64,000 nucleotides of DNA from Hydnum rufescens UP504 (Eukaryota; Basidiomycota; Agaricomycetes; Cantharellales; Hydnaceae): assembly GCA_014904985.1 (NCBI GenBank), contig MU129103.1, forward strand, positions 21,799-85,798, written 5' to 3'. This document shows positions 12,787 through 23,264 of this stretch, one piece after another. A program made the translations under genes and the position numbers. Under the pieces are notes generated by a model. That model was not told the origin of the DNA and made no database searches. It saw only the letters and a program-made list of their open reading frames with translations. Positions within the stretch are counted from its first letter, which is position 1; each line of letters opens with the position of its first letter.

Positions 12787-12962
12787 CTAATATTGCCACA
12801 CACCCACTTCGGCGGGTGTGTGGCTCTGTATTTGAGGCCACCTCGTTGTATTGGTTGCGAATAGTCGAGAGTTAGGGTCTTGGGTGGCTGCGCACACGCC
12901 CATATTTCACCCAGGCCTTGTCCACGGATTCTTTGGATGGGGGTTTCGCGGAGTGAGAAAAC

Positions 12963-13073
12963 CTAGAATAGCGCGTATGTTAGTTTAAAAAAAATAACAA
13001 AAGCAACGCCAAAAGAGCAGCCAGGGCTGCTCTTTTGGCATCGTTGTACACCCCATAATAAAAAAACACATAC
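12963..13073 (-). repeat. Hairpin-intron cassette L2
   Basis: 111 nt. Donor ATTAG|GTATGTG, intronic hairpin 13008-13039, CTAACATA branch, acceptor TTCTAG. Exonic hairpin 13082-13111. Confidence 0.75.
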
Positions 13074-13244
13074 CTAATATTGCCACACACCCACTTTGGT
13101 GGGTGTGTGGCACCATACTCGTTTTGTCGTTGTATGGGTTGTGGGCACTTGAGAGTCGGGGTCTTGGGTGGCTGCGCACTCCTGTATTTCGTGGTGCATT
13201 GTCTGTGCATTCTCTGGATCGGGTTTTGCGGAGGGAGAAAGAAC

Positions 13245-13356
13245 CTAGAATAATTAAATATGTTAGTAAAAAAAAAATACCATAAGCAACGCCAAAAGAG
13301 CAGCTGGTGCTGCTCTTTTGGTGTCATAATACACCCCATAATTAAAAAAAACTGAC
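13245..13356 (-). repeat. Hairpin-intron cassette L3
   Basis: 112 nt. Donor TTAG|GTCAGT, intronic hairpin about 13292-13321, TACTAACA branch, acceptor TTCTAG. Exonic hairpin about 13361-13384 has a shortened stem. Confidence 0.75.
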
Positions 13357-13512
13357 CTAATACACCCACCGAAGTGGGTGTGGCGCCGTACTTGATTCGT
13401 CATTGTAGGGGTTGAGGATACGCGAAGGTTGAGGTCTTGGGTGGCTGCGCGCGCCCCCGTATTTCACCCTCGGTGCATAATTCGACTGGGGTTTCGCGGA
13501 GGGAGAAAGGAT

Positions 13513-13618
13513 CTAGAATAACAAATTTGTTAGTAAAAAAAAAACAACACAAGCAACGCCAAAGAGCAGCTGTTGCTGCTCTTTTGGCATCGCCGTACAC
13601 CCCAGATAAAAAACTTAC
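13513..13618 (-). repeat. Hairpin-intron cassette L4
   Basis: 106 nt. Donor TTAG|GTAAGT, intronic hairpin 13558-13588 with one base missing from one arm, TACTAACA branch, acceptor TTCTAG. Exonic hairpin 13627-13656 is perfect. Confidence 0.75.
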
Positions 13619-13656
13619 CTAATAGTGCCACACACCCACTGCAGTGGGTGTGTGGC

Positions 13657-13959
13657 ACCATCTCGTGCTTGCTTCAGCTTAGTAGAGTAGAATTGGACAA
13701 GATTCAATGCCGGCGATTGCTGGTCTCAAAAAAGCACCCAAGTAGGGGCAGTACAAGGCTCATATAAATAGATAATAGATACCTACACATAGAATACTAA
13801 ATAATACATATTTAGTATTATTCTATGTGTGTCTATTATCTATTTATATGAGCCTTGTACTGCCCCTACTTGGGCACTTTTTTGAGGCCGGCAATCACCG
13901 GCGTTGAATCTCATCCGATTCTACTCTACTAAGGCCACCTGAAGCAAGCACGAGATGGT
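13657..13959. repeat. Central palindrome of the foldback element
   Basis: About 150 bp read outward on each side of an AT-rich centre near 13806 (AATACTAAATA and its complement around a short spacer). Arms share GAGCCTTGTACTGCCCC and a GCACTTTTTTGAG-like block with slight divergence. This segment joins the oppositely oriented cassette arrays, and diverged counterparts occur at 29290-29345 and 30540-30600. Confidence 0.8.
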
Positions 13960-13997
13960 GCCACACACCCGCCGCAGCAGGTGTGTGGCACTATTAG

Positions 13998-14102
13998 GTA
14001 AGTTTTTTATCTGGGGTGTATGGCGATGCCAAAAGAGCAGCAACAGCTGCTCTTCTGGCGTTGCTTGTGTTATTTTTTTTACTAACAAATTCGTTATTCT
14101 AG
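13998..14102 (+). repeat. Hairpin-intron cassette R1
   Basis: 105 nt. Donor TTAG|GTAAGT, intronic hairpin 14028-14059 with one A-to-C mismatch, ACTAAC branch at 14081-14086, acceptor TTCTAG. Preceded by exonic hairpin 13960-13989. Confidence 0.8.
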
Positions 14103-14256
14103 ATCCTCTCTCCCTCTGTGAAACCCCAGCCAAATTATGCGCAGACAAGGCCCAGAGCGAAATGTGGGGGTGCATGCAGCCACCCAGCACTTCAACCCCA
14201 ACCCCTACAACAACGAATCAAGTACGGTGCCACACCCACTTCGGTGGGTGTATTAG

Positions 14257-14366
14257 GTCAGTTTTTTAAATTACGGGGTGTATTATGACACCAAAAGAGC
14301 AGCACCAGCTGCTCTTTTGGCGTTGCTTATGGTATTTTTTTTTACTAACATATTTAATTATTCTAG
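14257..14366 (+). repeat. Hairpin-intron cassette R2
   Basis: 110 nt. Donor TTAG|GTCAGT, intronic hairpin 14291-14320, TACTAACA branch, acceptor TTCTAG. Preceded by exonic hairpin about 14231-14252. Confidence 0.8.
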
Positions 14367-14537
14367 GTTCTTTCTCCCTCCGCAAAACCTGATCCGGAGA
14401 ATGCACAGACAATGCACCATGAAATACAGGAGTGCGCAGCCACCCAAGACCCCGACTCTCGAGTGCCCACAACCCATACGACAACAAAACAAGTACGGTG
14501 CCACACACCCGCCAAAGCGGGTGTGTGGCAATATTAG

Positions 14538-14648
14538 GTATGTGTTTTTTTATTATGGGGTGTACAACGATGCCAAAAGAGCAGCCCTGGCTGCTCTTTT
14601 GGCGTTGCTTTTGTTATTTTTTTTAAACTAACATACGCACTATTCTAG
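14538..14648 (+). repeat. Hairpin-intron cassette R3
   Basis: 111 nt. Donor TTAG|GTATGT, intronic hairpin 14572-14603, CTAACATA branch, acceptor TTCTAG. Preceded by exonic hairpin 14500-14529. Confidence 0.8.
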
Positions 14649-14813
14649 GTTTTCTCACTCCGCGAAACCCCCATCCAAAGAATCCATGGACAAGGCCCGG
14701 GCGAAATACGGGCATGTGCGCAGCCACCCAGGACCTCAACCCTCGCGTATCCCCAACCCCTACAACGATGAATCAAGTACGGCGCCACACACCCACTTTG
14801 GTGGGTGTATTAG

Positions 14814-14924
14814 GTCCGTTTTTTTAAATTATGGGGTGTATTACAACGCCAAAAGAGCAGCACCAGCTGCTCTTTTGGCATTGCTTGTGTTATTTTTTTT
14901 TACTAACATATTTAATTACTCTAG
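14814..14924 (+). repeat. Hairpin-intron cassette R4
   Basis: 111 nt. Donor TTAG|GTCCGT, intronic hairpin 14848-14879, TACTAACA branch, acceptor CTCTAG. Preceded by exonic hairpin 14784-14810. Confidence 0.8.
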
Positions 14925-15094
14925 GTTCTTTCTCCCTCTGCGAAACCCAACCCGGAGAATGCACAGACAACGCACCACAAAACACAGGAGTGCGCAGCCA
15001 CCCAAGACCCCGACTCTTGAGTACCCACAACCCATACGACGACGAAACAAGTATGGTGCCACCACCTGCCAAAGCGGGTGTGTGGCAATATTAG

Positions 15095-15203
15095 GTAGTG
15101 TTTTTTATTACGGTGTGTACAACAACACCAAAAGAGCAGCCCCGGCTGCTCTTTTGGCATTGCTTTTGTTATTTTTTTAAAACTAACATATGCACTATTC
15201 TAG
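15095..15203 (+). repeat. Hairpin-intron cassette R5
   Basis: 109 nt. Donor TTAG|GTAGTG (weak), intronic hairpin 15128-15157, CTAACATA branch, acceptor TTCTAG. Preceded by exonic hairpin 15058-15086. The following exonic hairpin (15342-15371) has no donor after it; the array stops there. Confidence 0.75.
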
Positions 15204-16031
15204 ATTTTCTCACTCCACAAAACCCCCGTCCAAAGAATCCATGGACAAGGCCCGGGCGAAATACAGGCATGCGCACAGCCACTCAAGACCCTAACTCTCA
15301 ACTATTCACAACCAATACAATGAGGCGACCTCAAATACGGAGCCACACACCCGCCGAAGCGGGTGTGTGGCAATCAGCCCCTCCGTGTTTCCGTGTTATC
15401 CAATCAGTTCGAACTCCATGTATCCATTATCCCACAACTCTGTAAATAGTGACATCTGCCCTGAAGTCTTCAAGCCCATGTTCAACCCATCACAAGGTCT
15501 TTACTGTGTATTAATCTGATGATCACCCGACTTTCGAAAGGATCAAGACATTCATGGTGCCCTGGAATCTTTGGATTATGGTTGAGGATGAAGATGTGGA
15601 TGGTGAGATTAGTGGAAGATGAACACCCTGACTGTCCCAATGTATGAGCCCTTTGGCCCCTTCCCACCTAAGTACTTAGTGTCATTAGTTTTGAATCACT
15701 GGCTCTGTGGAGAGTCAGCAGCCAATCTCATTCAAGGACCTGATCCTTCCTAAGTAATTCCCTCTCACAACTCCTCTCCTCTCCCTCCAGCCACTCCCTC
15801 TTGCTACATTGCACAAGGAACTTGAGGGACCACACCCAAGCAAATTACAGTCATTCTCTGGTATCAATACTGTGATCATTGTCCCATGGGGTTCCCACGG
15901 GGTCCCCCCGGGTTTTTCAACCCCGTCTTGTATCCTGCGGCTTTTACACCCATGAGTCATGGGGGCGGGTTTTCAACCCCGCGGGGTGGGAGGTCCTAAA
16001 TTCCCCCGCGGGGACCCCATGCAATAGCCTA

Positions 16032-16040
16032 TTGTGAAGT
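16032..16040. repeat. Right target-site duplication of foldback element
   Basis: TTGTGAAGT, matching 12237-12245. Confidence 0.8.
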
Positions 16041-16347
16041 AGAGGCCCTTGGTCATGTCTATATAGAGCCCTCATAGATAGTGAAGATTAATGTACTTGA
16101 ATTCTTATCCTTTAATGTGTATAGCCCTTGCATTGAACTCCATCTTGTTAAGTCTTTGAGGTTGAGGCCATTGACATTGGTTAATGTCGAATTTGATGTC
16201 AAAACCATCCATCTGAGGTCAAAATTCAGTTTTTGATCATCACTTGACATCAACCCCAATTTAAGCCTCTCAGGCCCAGACAACATGTCAAAATGGTACT
16301 CCTTTTGAGCTAAGGCTATATGGCTGACCAGCCTGCCTTCTTACTAG

Positions 16348-16431
16348 GTACAGCTGTGCAAAAAGGGCAGCAAAAGCTGCCCTTTTTGCACTCCTTTAAC
16401 ATTTTTACTAACCATATTATTTCCATTCTAG
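16348..16431 (+). repeat. Hairpin-intron cassette, short variant
   Basis: 84 nt. Donor CTAG|GTACAG, intronic hairpin 16357-16390 (TGCAAAAAGGGCAGC arms, so a different stem sequence), TACTAACC branch, acceptor TTCTAG. It lies outside the foldback element. Confidence 0.65.
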
Positions 16432-16567
16432 GTTTAAAGTTATCACCTCTGATCCAAAGATGGCCACCCGAAAACCAATCTGGGCCAAAACTCATGCAAG
16501 ACCCTGCATGTGATGACAGATAAAACAGCCCCACACACCTGCTGCAGTAGGTGTGTGGTTATATCTG

Positions 16568-16676
16568 GTGAGTCCCTCACTAAAGCATGTACAATGGGTG
16601 CCAAAGGAGCAGCATATGCTGCTCTTTTGGCACTGTCTCTTCCTTTTTTTTACTAATATTATTATTTGCTATTCTA
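16568..16676 (+). repeat. Hairpin-intron cassette
   Basis: 109 nt. Donor TCTG|GTGAGT, intronic hairpin 16599-16632 (one mismatch), TACTAATA branch, acceptor TTCTAG. Preceded by exonic hairpin 16531-16558. Confidence 0.75.
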
Positions 16677-16837
16677 GGTCCCCCTCCCTGCATGAAACCC
16701 ACCCAACAAGGTCCAAAATGAAGCCCTGCATGAAAGAATGACACATAGCAGTCAATACTGGCAGCCCCCAAATGCACACAACAATGAATGAAACACAGCA
16801 CCACACACCCACTGTGGTGGCTGTGTGGTGATTTAAG

Positions 16838-16942
16838 GTAAGTATTTTCTCCACTAGGCCCTATCATGCAAGAAGAGCAGCAGCTGCCGCTGCTCTTCTT
16901 GCACCTTTGTAAATTGTTGCTGACTTAGGTGTTCTATTCTAG
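16838..16942 (+). repeat. Hairpin-intron cassette
   Basis: 105 nt. Donor TAAG|GTAAGT, intronic hairpin 16867-16903 (TGCAAGAAGAGCAGC arms), TGCTGAC branch, acceptor TTCTAG. The exonic hairpin 16801-16828 has a bulge. Confidence 0.75.
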
Positions 16943-16981
16943 GTCCTGACTGCCCACCCAAGCAAGAAGACCTGCAAACAT

Positions 16982-18532
16982 TGTTGGAGGGAAAAATCCC
17001 TACCACATAGAGTTCCATTTCAGCATCAAATTTTCCAATGAACGAATTAAAAATGTACCAATATGTTGTTCCAATAACAAGCCTTTCGTCTGTTCATGGA
17101 TGAGCATGAATTCCATATGCCTGAAAAGATGTAAATGGAATGCTCATTTCCTTTGTACATGAGTCAACCTCCTGGGGTCTTCAACAGGCCATAGGGACTG
17201 TATTCATTTATGCCCTATCATAAGCCATGATATGGTGGACCCAGCAATTCAACTTGCCCTTCTGTATATCGTCTTGAATTCTCCTTCAATCTGCTCATAC
17301 GGATCTTGTTGCCTTAAGGGCAACTCTAACGAATGGTGATTATGTAATACAATGGATTACACACCTGGGCCTTCATTCCTACTTGTGGATACGGTTACAT
17401 AATCAAATAGGGGCAAATGCGGCACTCTTAAGGAGTATTCATCGAATTTCTCTGTCAGTTTTGATCGGATCGGCTCGAAAAAGTAGCGTCCGGAAAGGTA
17501 TGATTCACACCTATCCAACAATACCGAGCACGAGTCGATCTGATTAAAATTGCATGTTCTAGAACTATTTTACTATGGAATCCATGCTCTTAAGGAGTAT
17601 TCTCCACTTTTCGAAGTCAATTCGTATCCGATCGACTCATAAGTATAGCTCCTTGAAAGCTGTGATCAATACCTATCGAATGATACCTATTACGCATTTA
17701 TCGGATCAGAACTGAGGCTTCTGGAATGATTTCACCTGCTCATTCATAATTAGAAGGTGTATTTTTCAAATTTCTCCATCAGTTTTGATCGGATCTGCAT
17801 GAAACAACCACGGCTAGAAAGGTATTAAAAATGCCCATCCAGCGGTATGAAGGGCGTCACGAACAAAGAAGAACTTGGTGTTCTACATACAAATTTCCCC
17901 CTTGTCTCAGGAGAACATCATTCCCCCTTCCAATTTTCAAATATCAAATATTGTCTGGCAGCCTTATATCCAAAGGATAGGACGTTTAGGACGACTCATT
18001 CCACCATTACTCAAGGGAATCTGTCCAAAAGGGAAGGAGAAATAGTCATTTTATGCTCTATCCTATCCCCAGATTTGTAAATTGAATATCTCTGTCAGTT
18101 TTGAAGATTTTGACTTGATTCCTTTTTCTACATATTTCCCCTATCCCCCTGCTTCCGTCGGATATTTGATCTCATAGCTGGGTTGTATATTAAGCGAATT
18201 GGGTTGAAAATTCCATTGTCTTCCCCCTCCCCAGTCTGAAGCACTGAAGTATTGCTGCTGGATTTCCAGGCGAATTCCATCTGAGGACATTGCTACTACT
18301 ACACTTTGTCTAAGGCCACAAGACTAGGACCTTGGAGTGTGGTATTTGTGGCATAATTTCCCCTTTATTCATCTGCTTGAGCAACTACTGCTGACAGTGG
18401 ATTATCTTCTATCCTAAAGATCCTCCTACACTTGGACCTGAACATTCGGATTATTTTGGTGGCCCCCATTCTTTGTTCTCGATTCCATATCGTGGACTGT
18501 GGCAGAGATTCCCCCTTTTTCTCCTGCTTACA
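16982..18532 (+). mobile_element. 1.55-kb element, copy 1 (inverted partner at 62.1-63.6 kb)
   Basis: A 1551-bp segment that is the reverse complement, with many substitutions, of 62106-63649. It begins TGTTGGAGGG and ends CTGCTTACA, so the termini are TG...CA as in an LTR, but no internal retrotransposon DNA adjoins it. Near 17450-17830 it contains diverged reiterations of a motif with TCAGTTTTGATCGGAT and GATTCACACCTATCCAAC, also found in elements A, B and C. It interrupts a cassette exon: the flanks (16943-16981 and 18533-18685) add to about 190 nt, close to neighbouring exons. I could not find a clean duplication for this copy. No gene is visible inside. Confidence 0.6.
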
Positions 18533-18645
18533 ATGTCAAGGAGAACCTGTGCAACCATGGGATCATGCGAACAAACACCTGCACAACAGTGGGGGTGAAA
18601 TTCCCCATGAACAATGCCCACACAAGTACCCAGAGGACAACAAGG

Positions 18646-18691
18646 GACCATACACCCACTACAGTGGGTGTATGGTCATTTTAAGGTAAGT
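18646..18691 (+). repeat. Exonic hairpin with donor, rest of cassette lost
   Basis: A perfect hairpin 18646-18677 (GACCATACACCCAC arms) is followed by TTTTAAG|GTAAGT. No intronic hairpin or acceptor follows, so this is a truncated cassette. Confidence 0.6.
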
Positions 18692-19038
18692 ACACCTTGG
18701 ACAGCCATATGTGACCCCCTTCTTAGGTATCTATTCTGGGGCATGATTTGGTACCTAAGTAGGTACCAGACACTATTGGGGCCCCAGTCCACCACTTTGG
18801 TTGTGGTTTGGGCCCTCATTGGGGCCTTATTGGGCCAACTTCCAGTGCTAGATCACATATTGATTTATTTATTATTATTATATACATATTATGCCCTGCC
18901 ACCACCTGGCGGGGCCACACACCCCATTCTTACTGGTGTTCGGTCGGCGGGGTCGCGGGTTGCTTCATTTGTGGTTGCATGTTTTGATCATCCGGGATTT
19001 GCTTGGGGGTTTGTGCGGGTGGTGGGCTCAATAAGAAT

Positions 19039-19148
19039 CTACATTAATAAAGTACCATGTTAGTAAAGAGAAAAAGAAAAGAAAACCCATGAAAAAGGAG
19101 CAGCCTGTGCTGCTCCTTTTGCATGGTCAGACACAGATATACACTTAC
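19039..19148 (-). repeat. Hairpin-intron cassette
   Basis: 110 nt. Donor TCAG|GTAAGT, intronic hairpin 19088-19125 (AAAAAGGAGCAGC arm), exact TACTAACA branch, acceptor AATGTAG. Exonic hairpin 19160-19183. Confidence 0.75.
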
Positions 19149-19315
19149 CTGAAAAATTACCACACCCGCTGCAGCAGGTGTGGCTCGTTATTTTTCGTCT
19201 GTGGCTTCGTATGCCCGTCCCCATGCATTTGTTCGCATGTTTTCATTGGTGTACTTGCGTTTGGACTTACGGCTGCATAGGTTCGCATGTTGGGGTGGGA
19301 GATCTTATTAACTTA

Positions 19316-19349
19316 CCAGATATTACCACACCCGCCGCAGCGGGTGTGG
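19316..19349 (-). repeat. Truncated cassette: hairpin plus donor
   Basis: A perfect exonic hairpin 19326-19349 (CCACACCCGC arms) is followed on the minus strand by ATCTG|GTAAGT, but no intronic hairpin follows. Confidence 0.6.
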
Positions 19350-19487
19350 TATGGTGCTTGACCTCGCGTAGGTTGCAGGGGTTGGGGTGCTGTGCGATCG
19401 GGCAGTGTTTGGCGGCTGTGCATCAAAACTTTGTGGGGACATCGTTTGTCTTCTCATCGGGTGGATTTTCATGTGGGTGGGGGCAAT

Positions 19488-19576
19488 CTACAATAAGGAG
19501 TAATACGTTAGTTAAAAAAAAAACAAGAGGCAGTGCCAAAAGAGCAGCTTCTGCTGCTCTTTTGGCGCCGTGGTAC
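19488..19576 (-). repeat. Hairpin-intron cassette, short
   Basis: 89 nt. Intronic hairpin 19535-19566, TTAACTAAC-type branch, acceptor TTGTAG, donor GCAG|GTACCA (non-consensus). Nearly identical to 20348-20435, indicating recent local duplication. Confidence 0.6.
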
Positions 19577-19762
19577 CTGCCCACCTGGACATCTATGCGC
19601 TGTTCGTACGGGCATTCTTGCAGGTTTAAATACCGGTGGGTTTTGGTATCAGTGTTCTCGTGGGTTTTGCTATGGCCGTTCGCTTGGGTTTTCGTATGGC
19701 TGTTCGTTCGGGTTTTCATATGTGCGTTCATGCGGGTGTTTGCTCGGATCGGGGGTGATGAA

Positions 19763-19874
19763 CTACGATAATAAAAGAAATATCAGTTAGAAATCAATGG
19801 CAGCAGGAAAGAGCAGGGTGGCCTGCTCTTTTTGCGCCACTTTAGGTATTCTGACAAACAAAAACTTAGCTTAC
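19763..19874 (-). repeat. Hairpin-intron cassette, variant stem
   Basis: 112 nt. Donor CAAC|GTAAGC, hairpin about 19801-19833 with AAAGAGCAGG/CCTGCTCTTT stem, CTAACTGATA branch, acceptor ATCGTAG. Duplicated at 20630-20742. Confidence 0.65.
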
Positions 19875-20056
19875 GTTGTGGTATCTTCTTTTCATTCCAC
19901 CATTTGGGGTTTTTCGTTTGGGTGTCCTTTGGGGCACAGATTTAGTCAATCATCATGTTTGGGGGCCGGGCACTCAGGGCTTGGGCGGCTGTGCATCGAA
20001 TTTCATGCTGGGGGTTGGTCCGTGTCCTCGTCGGGCGGGTTTTCACGTTGGGAGAC

Positions 20057-20167
20057 CTAGAATAACGAATAATGATATATTAGTAAAACAAACAAACCAG
20101 AGCGGCACCAAAAGAGCAGCTTCTGCTGCTCTTTTGGTGCCATTGTATAGTTTGGGATTAGACGCAC
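20057..20167 (-). repeat. Hairpin-intron cassette
   Basis: 111 nt. Donor TTAG|GTGCGT, long intronic hairpin 20104-20141 (GGCACCAAAAGAGCAGC arms), TACTAATA branch, acceptor TTCTAG. Exonic hairpin 20177-20204. Confidence 0.75.
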
Positions 20168-20347
20168 CTAATATTACCACACACCCACCGCAGCAGGTGT
20201 GTGGTATCATGCTTGACCTCTCGTCGCATAGGTTGCGGGGGTTGGGGTGCTGGGTGCTCGGGCAGTGTTCGGCGGCTGTGCATCGAAACTTCGTGGGGGC
20301 GTCGTTTGTCTTCTCATCGGGCGGATTTTCATGTGGGTGGAGGCAAT

Positions 20348-20435
20348 CTACAATAAGGAATAATACATTAGTTAAAAAAAAACAAGAGGCAGCGCCAAAA
20401 GAGCAGCTTCTGCTGCTCTTTTGGCGCTGTGGTAC
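20348..20435 (-). repeat. Hairpin-intron cassette, short
   Basis: 88 nt. Intronic hairpin 20391-20428, acceptor TTGTAG, donor GTACCA. A local duplicate of 19488-19576. Confidence 0.6.
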
Positions 20436-20629
20436 CTGCCCACCTGGACATTTATGCGCCGTTCGTATGGGCGTTTTTGCAGGTTTAAATACCGGTGTTC
20501 TTGCGGGTTTCAGTATCAGCATTCTTGTGGGTTTCACTACGGCCATTCACTTAGGTTTTCGTATGGCTATTCATTCAGGTTTTCATATTGGCGTTCATGC
20601 AGGTGTTTGCTCGGGTCAGGGGTGATGAA

Positions 20630-20742
20630 CTATGATAATAAAAGGAATATCAGTTAAAAATCAATGTCAGCAGGAAAGAGCAGGGTGGCCTGCTCTTTTT
20701 GCCCCACTTAAGGTATTCTGACAAAAAAAAAACTTAGCTTAC
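20630..20742 (-). repeat. Hairpin-intron cassette, variant stem
   Basis: 113 nt. Hairpin 20671-20703 with AAAGAGCAGG stem, donor CAAT|GTAAGC, acceptor ATCATAG. A local duplicate of 19763-19874, so the whole 19.3-20.7 kb block appears duplicated with a period near 0.87 kb. Confidence 0.65.
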
Positions 20743-20913
20743 ATTGTGGTATCTTCTTTTCATTCCACTGTTTGGGTGTTCTGTCGGGTGCAGATTTAGT
20801 TGGTTGTCATGTTTGAGGGCCAGATACTCAGGGCTTGGGCAGCTGCGCATCAAATTTCATGCTGGCAGCTCATTGATGTCCTTGTCGGGCGGGTTTTCAT
20901 GTAGGGAAGAGAC

Positions 20914-21040
20914 CTAGAATAACGAATAATAATACATTAGTAACAAAAAGAAAGCAGAGGGGTGCCAAAAGAGCAGCTTCTGCTGCTCTTTTGGCACCGT
21001 TGTATAATTTGGGATTAGACGTGCTGCAGCAGGTATGTGG
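20914..21040 (-). repeat. Hairpin-intron cassette, donor deleted
   Basis: Acceptor TTCTAG, branch TACTAATG and intronic hairpin 20961-20998 (GGTGCCAAAAGAGCAGC arms) are intact. A deletion has fused the donor region directly to half of the exonic hairpin (GCTGCAGCAGG), so no donor remains. Confidence 0.6.
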
Positions 21041-21179
21041 TGCTATATTTTATCCAGCGTGTATGCAGGTGTCGGGGGCTGGGCTCTCGGATCATGTAGT
21101 TGCTTGGCTGCGCACGTCCAGATTTCGTATTGGGCCGGGGCCATTTCTCGTTGTGTGAGGCTTCGTGCAGGGAGACAGG

Positions 21180-21280
21180 ATAATATGTTAGTAAAGCAAA
21201 AAAAAAACAAAAAAAAAAAAGCAGTGCCAAAGAGCAGCTACTGCTGCTCCTTTGGCACCATATATGCTATAAAAACTTAC
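21180..21280 (-). repeat. Hairpin-intron cassette beside element A
   Basis: Intronic hairpin 21224-21258 (GTGCCAAAGAGCAGC arms), TACTAACA branch and donor CTT|GTAAGT. The acceptor is not recognisable (CTAG lost). Its exonic hairpin is split by element A, with the remainder resuming at 22867. Confidence 0.55.
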
Positions 21281-21307
21281 AAGGTAACACCATACCTGCC
21301 GCAGCGG

Positions 21308-22866
21308 TATAGAAGAAGGATTGGGAGCTCCGATGACTGTCAAATCAAACTCTGGTTCAGCCAGTGTGTAGATGGGAGACTGTATTTCTGTTTTTATTCA
21401 ATGGGCTGGTTCGCTCTGATGGTTGATCACTCTCTAACAAGTTAGGTATGGTATTCAGTGGAGGATAAGATTGTGGTATGGACTATCTATAGTCAATGAT
21501 ATATCGTGGGATGCTTGTGAAAGGCTTATACGTGTTGTATTGAACTGTTTACTGCTATTTGTAGGTACCTATTTGTGTCCTCCTGGTCAAAATGCGGATT
21601 CTAAAGAGGACTCTAGACTAGTTTAAGCTTGATTTAGTATGTCAATGTGTTTCTTTCTTCTTCTGACTTAACTTTGTTTTTACTCACCTTTCCTTGGATG
21701 TCCAGCAACTCTAACCTTAGGTTCTGCAACTATCCTTGGCTCAGTATTTTGCATAGAGGGCTTCCAGTCACTTAGTCTTAACAACCTTGTATATGACTTA
21801 GCTCCAGATGGCTTTAGATCAGTACTCTCTTAAGATGCAAGCAGATTTGTAGACAGTAGTATATTCCAGTAGTGAGAAGATGATGGGGGGATACAGGAAA
21901 ATCTACCAGCTTTTATACCTTTCTGAAGGTGGCTGTGTTTAAAGAATATGACTCACTCCTAGGTGAGTCATATGTGAGAACAATAGGGTTGTCAAGGAGG
22001 GTGAGTCATTCATAAAGTGGTTGCAAGATAGGTGAGTCATTCATGAACAGAACAAAAGGGTTGCTAAGAAGGTGTTATCTTTCATAAAGTGGTTGCAAGG
22101 AGGGTGAGTCATTCATAAACAGAACAAAAGGGTAGTCAAGGGAGTGTCATCTTTCTTATCTGTGAGGTTCTAGAAGTTATTTGTGGCAATGGGAGATGAA
22201 ATCAAAGGATATTTCAGAGTTCTTGGAGATTAATTTGTTTGTAGTCCAGTGGTTAAGATGTTTTTGTTGCTGGTTGATAATGGGGACAAGTGCATGGGAT
22301 GGGATTTGATGCAGAAACAACAGTTTACATCCGTAATAGACGTTCTTGGTATCATTCGATGCGGATTTTTAACAGCTTTCTGGGCGCGGTGATTCTGAGC
22401 AGATCCGGTGTAAACTGACAGAGAAATTCGTTTTTTACTGATGGGTGTTGATTCTGATAGCAATATTATTCTGTAGAGCTCAGTTTTGATCTGTTCTTTG
22501 CGTGCTCAGTACTGTTGGATGCAGATTTTTTATATCTTTCCAGGCGCGGTTGTTCCGAGAGGATTGGATGCGAACTGACGGAGAAATTCGTTTTTTACTG
22601 AAAATCCCGGATTTTGACAGTAATATTGGTCTGGAGAGTGCATTTCTGGTCCATTCGACTTGTGTTCGGTACCGTTCGAAAGGTGTGAATCGTAGCTTTC
22701 TAAGCGTTATATGGGCGTACCTCTCCGATCAAAACTGACGGAGTTATAGAACGAATTCGATTTCTGCATGTAGCCGTAATTAATTTCGTAATTGGTCATG
22801 TGATCATCCAAAGGCTGGGAGTGGTGTGATTTCACATTTTCTGATACTGGATGTTTTTATCTTCCA
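21308..22866 (+). mobile_element. Element A (1.56 kb), inserted in a hairpin stem
   Basis: Begins TATAGAAGAAGG and ends TTATCTTCCA. It is flanked by CAGCGG at 21302-21307 and 22867-22872, a 6-bp duplication. Removing it rejoins an exonic hairpin (CCTGCCGCAGCGG with GTGTGG). The first part has a TCCAGCAACTCTAACCTTAG block and a GTGAGTCATTCATAAA-type short repeat (21960-22120). The last 500 bp has two to three reiterations of a roughly 170-bp module (for example 22500-22660 and 22670-22760). I see no coding capacity and no long TIRs. Class is unknown. Confidence 0.65.
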
Positions 22867-22959
22867 CAGCGGGTGTGGTCCTGTATTCGATGTGTTGTCA
22901 TGTAGGTTCGGGGGTTGGGCTCTTATATGGTTGTGCGCATTTGTATTTCGTCTAGGTAC

Positions 22960-23070
22960 CTAGAATAATAATACGTTAGTAAGGGAAAAAAAACCGAAGG
23001 CAATGCCAAAAGAGCAGCTGGTGCTGCTCTTTTGGCATTGTGGTACACCCCGTAATGAAAAAAAACTCAC
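22960..23070 (-). repeat. Hairpin-intron cassette
   Basis: 111 nt. Donor TTAG|GTGAGT, intronic hairpin 23002-23039 (AATGCCAAAAGAGCAGC arms), TTACTAACG branch, acceptor TTCTAG. Exonic hairpin 23079-23108. Confidence 0.75.
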
Positions 23071-23264
23071 CTAATATTGCCACACACCCGCCGAAGTGGG
23101 TGTGTGGCACTGTGTTTGATTCATCGCAGAAGTTGCAGGTGCCTAGGGACAGGGATTTCGGGTGGCTGCACAGATCCATATGTCGCCTGTTTTCTTGTCG
23201 GGCGGGGTTTCCTACAGGCAACGGGCGCATGATCTGATCGGTGAAACAGGGGGAGGAGTCCTAA

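Larger units (their letters stand above)
12246..16031. mobile_element. Foldback element carrying hairpin-intron cassettes
   Basis: A 3786-bp element bounded by perfect 17-bp terminal inverted repeats (TAGGCTATTGCATGGGG and its complement) and a 9-bp direct duplication TTGTGAAGT. GC-rich subterminal DNA (CCCGCGGG-type) follows each terminus. The interior is a giant inverted repeat centred near 13806, with four complete hairpin-intron cassettes in the left arm and five in the right. Outermost exonic hairpins are at 12564-12589 and 15342-15371. A 9-bp duplication is typical of Mutator-like elements, but no transposase is present, so it would be non-autonomous. Class assignment is inference; the TIRs and duplication are directly visible. 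Confidence 0.8.

Noticed and set aside
13960..15371. Hairpins as rho-independent terminators
   Set aside because: Stem plus T-run geometry is superficially similar, but the organism is fungal and the T-runs form the polypyrimidine-like region before a branch site.
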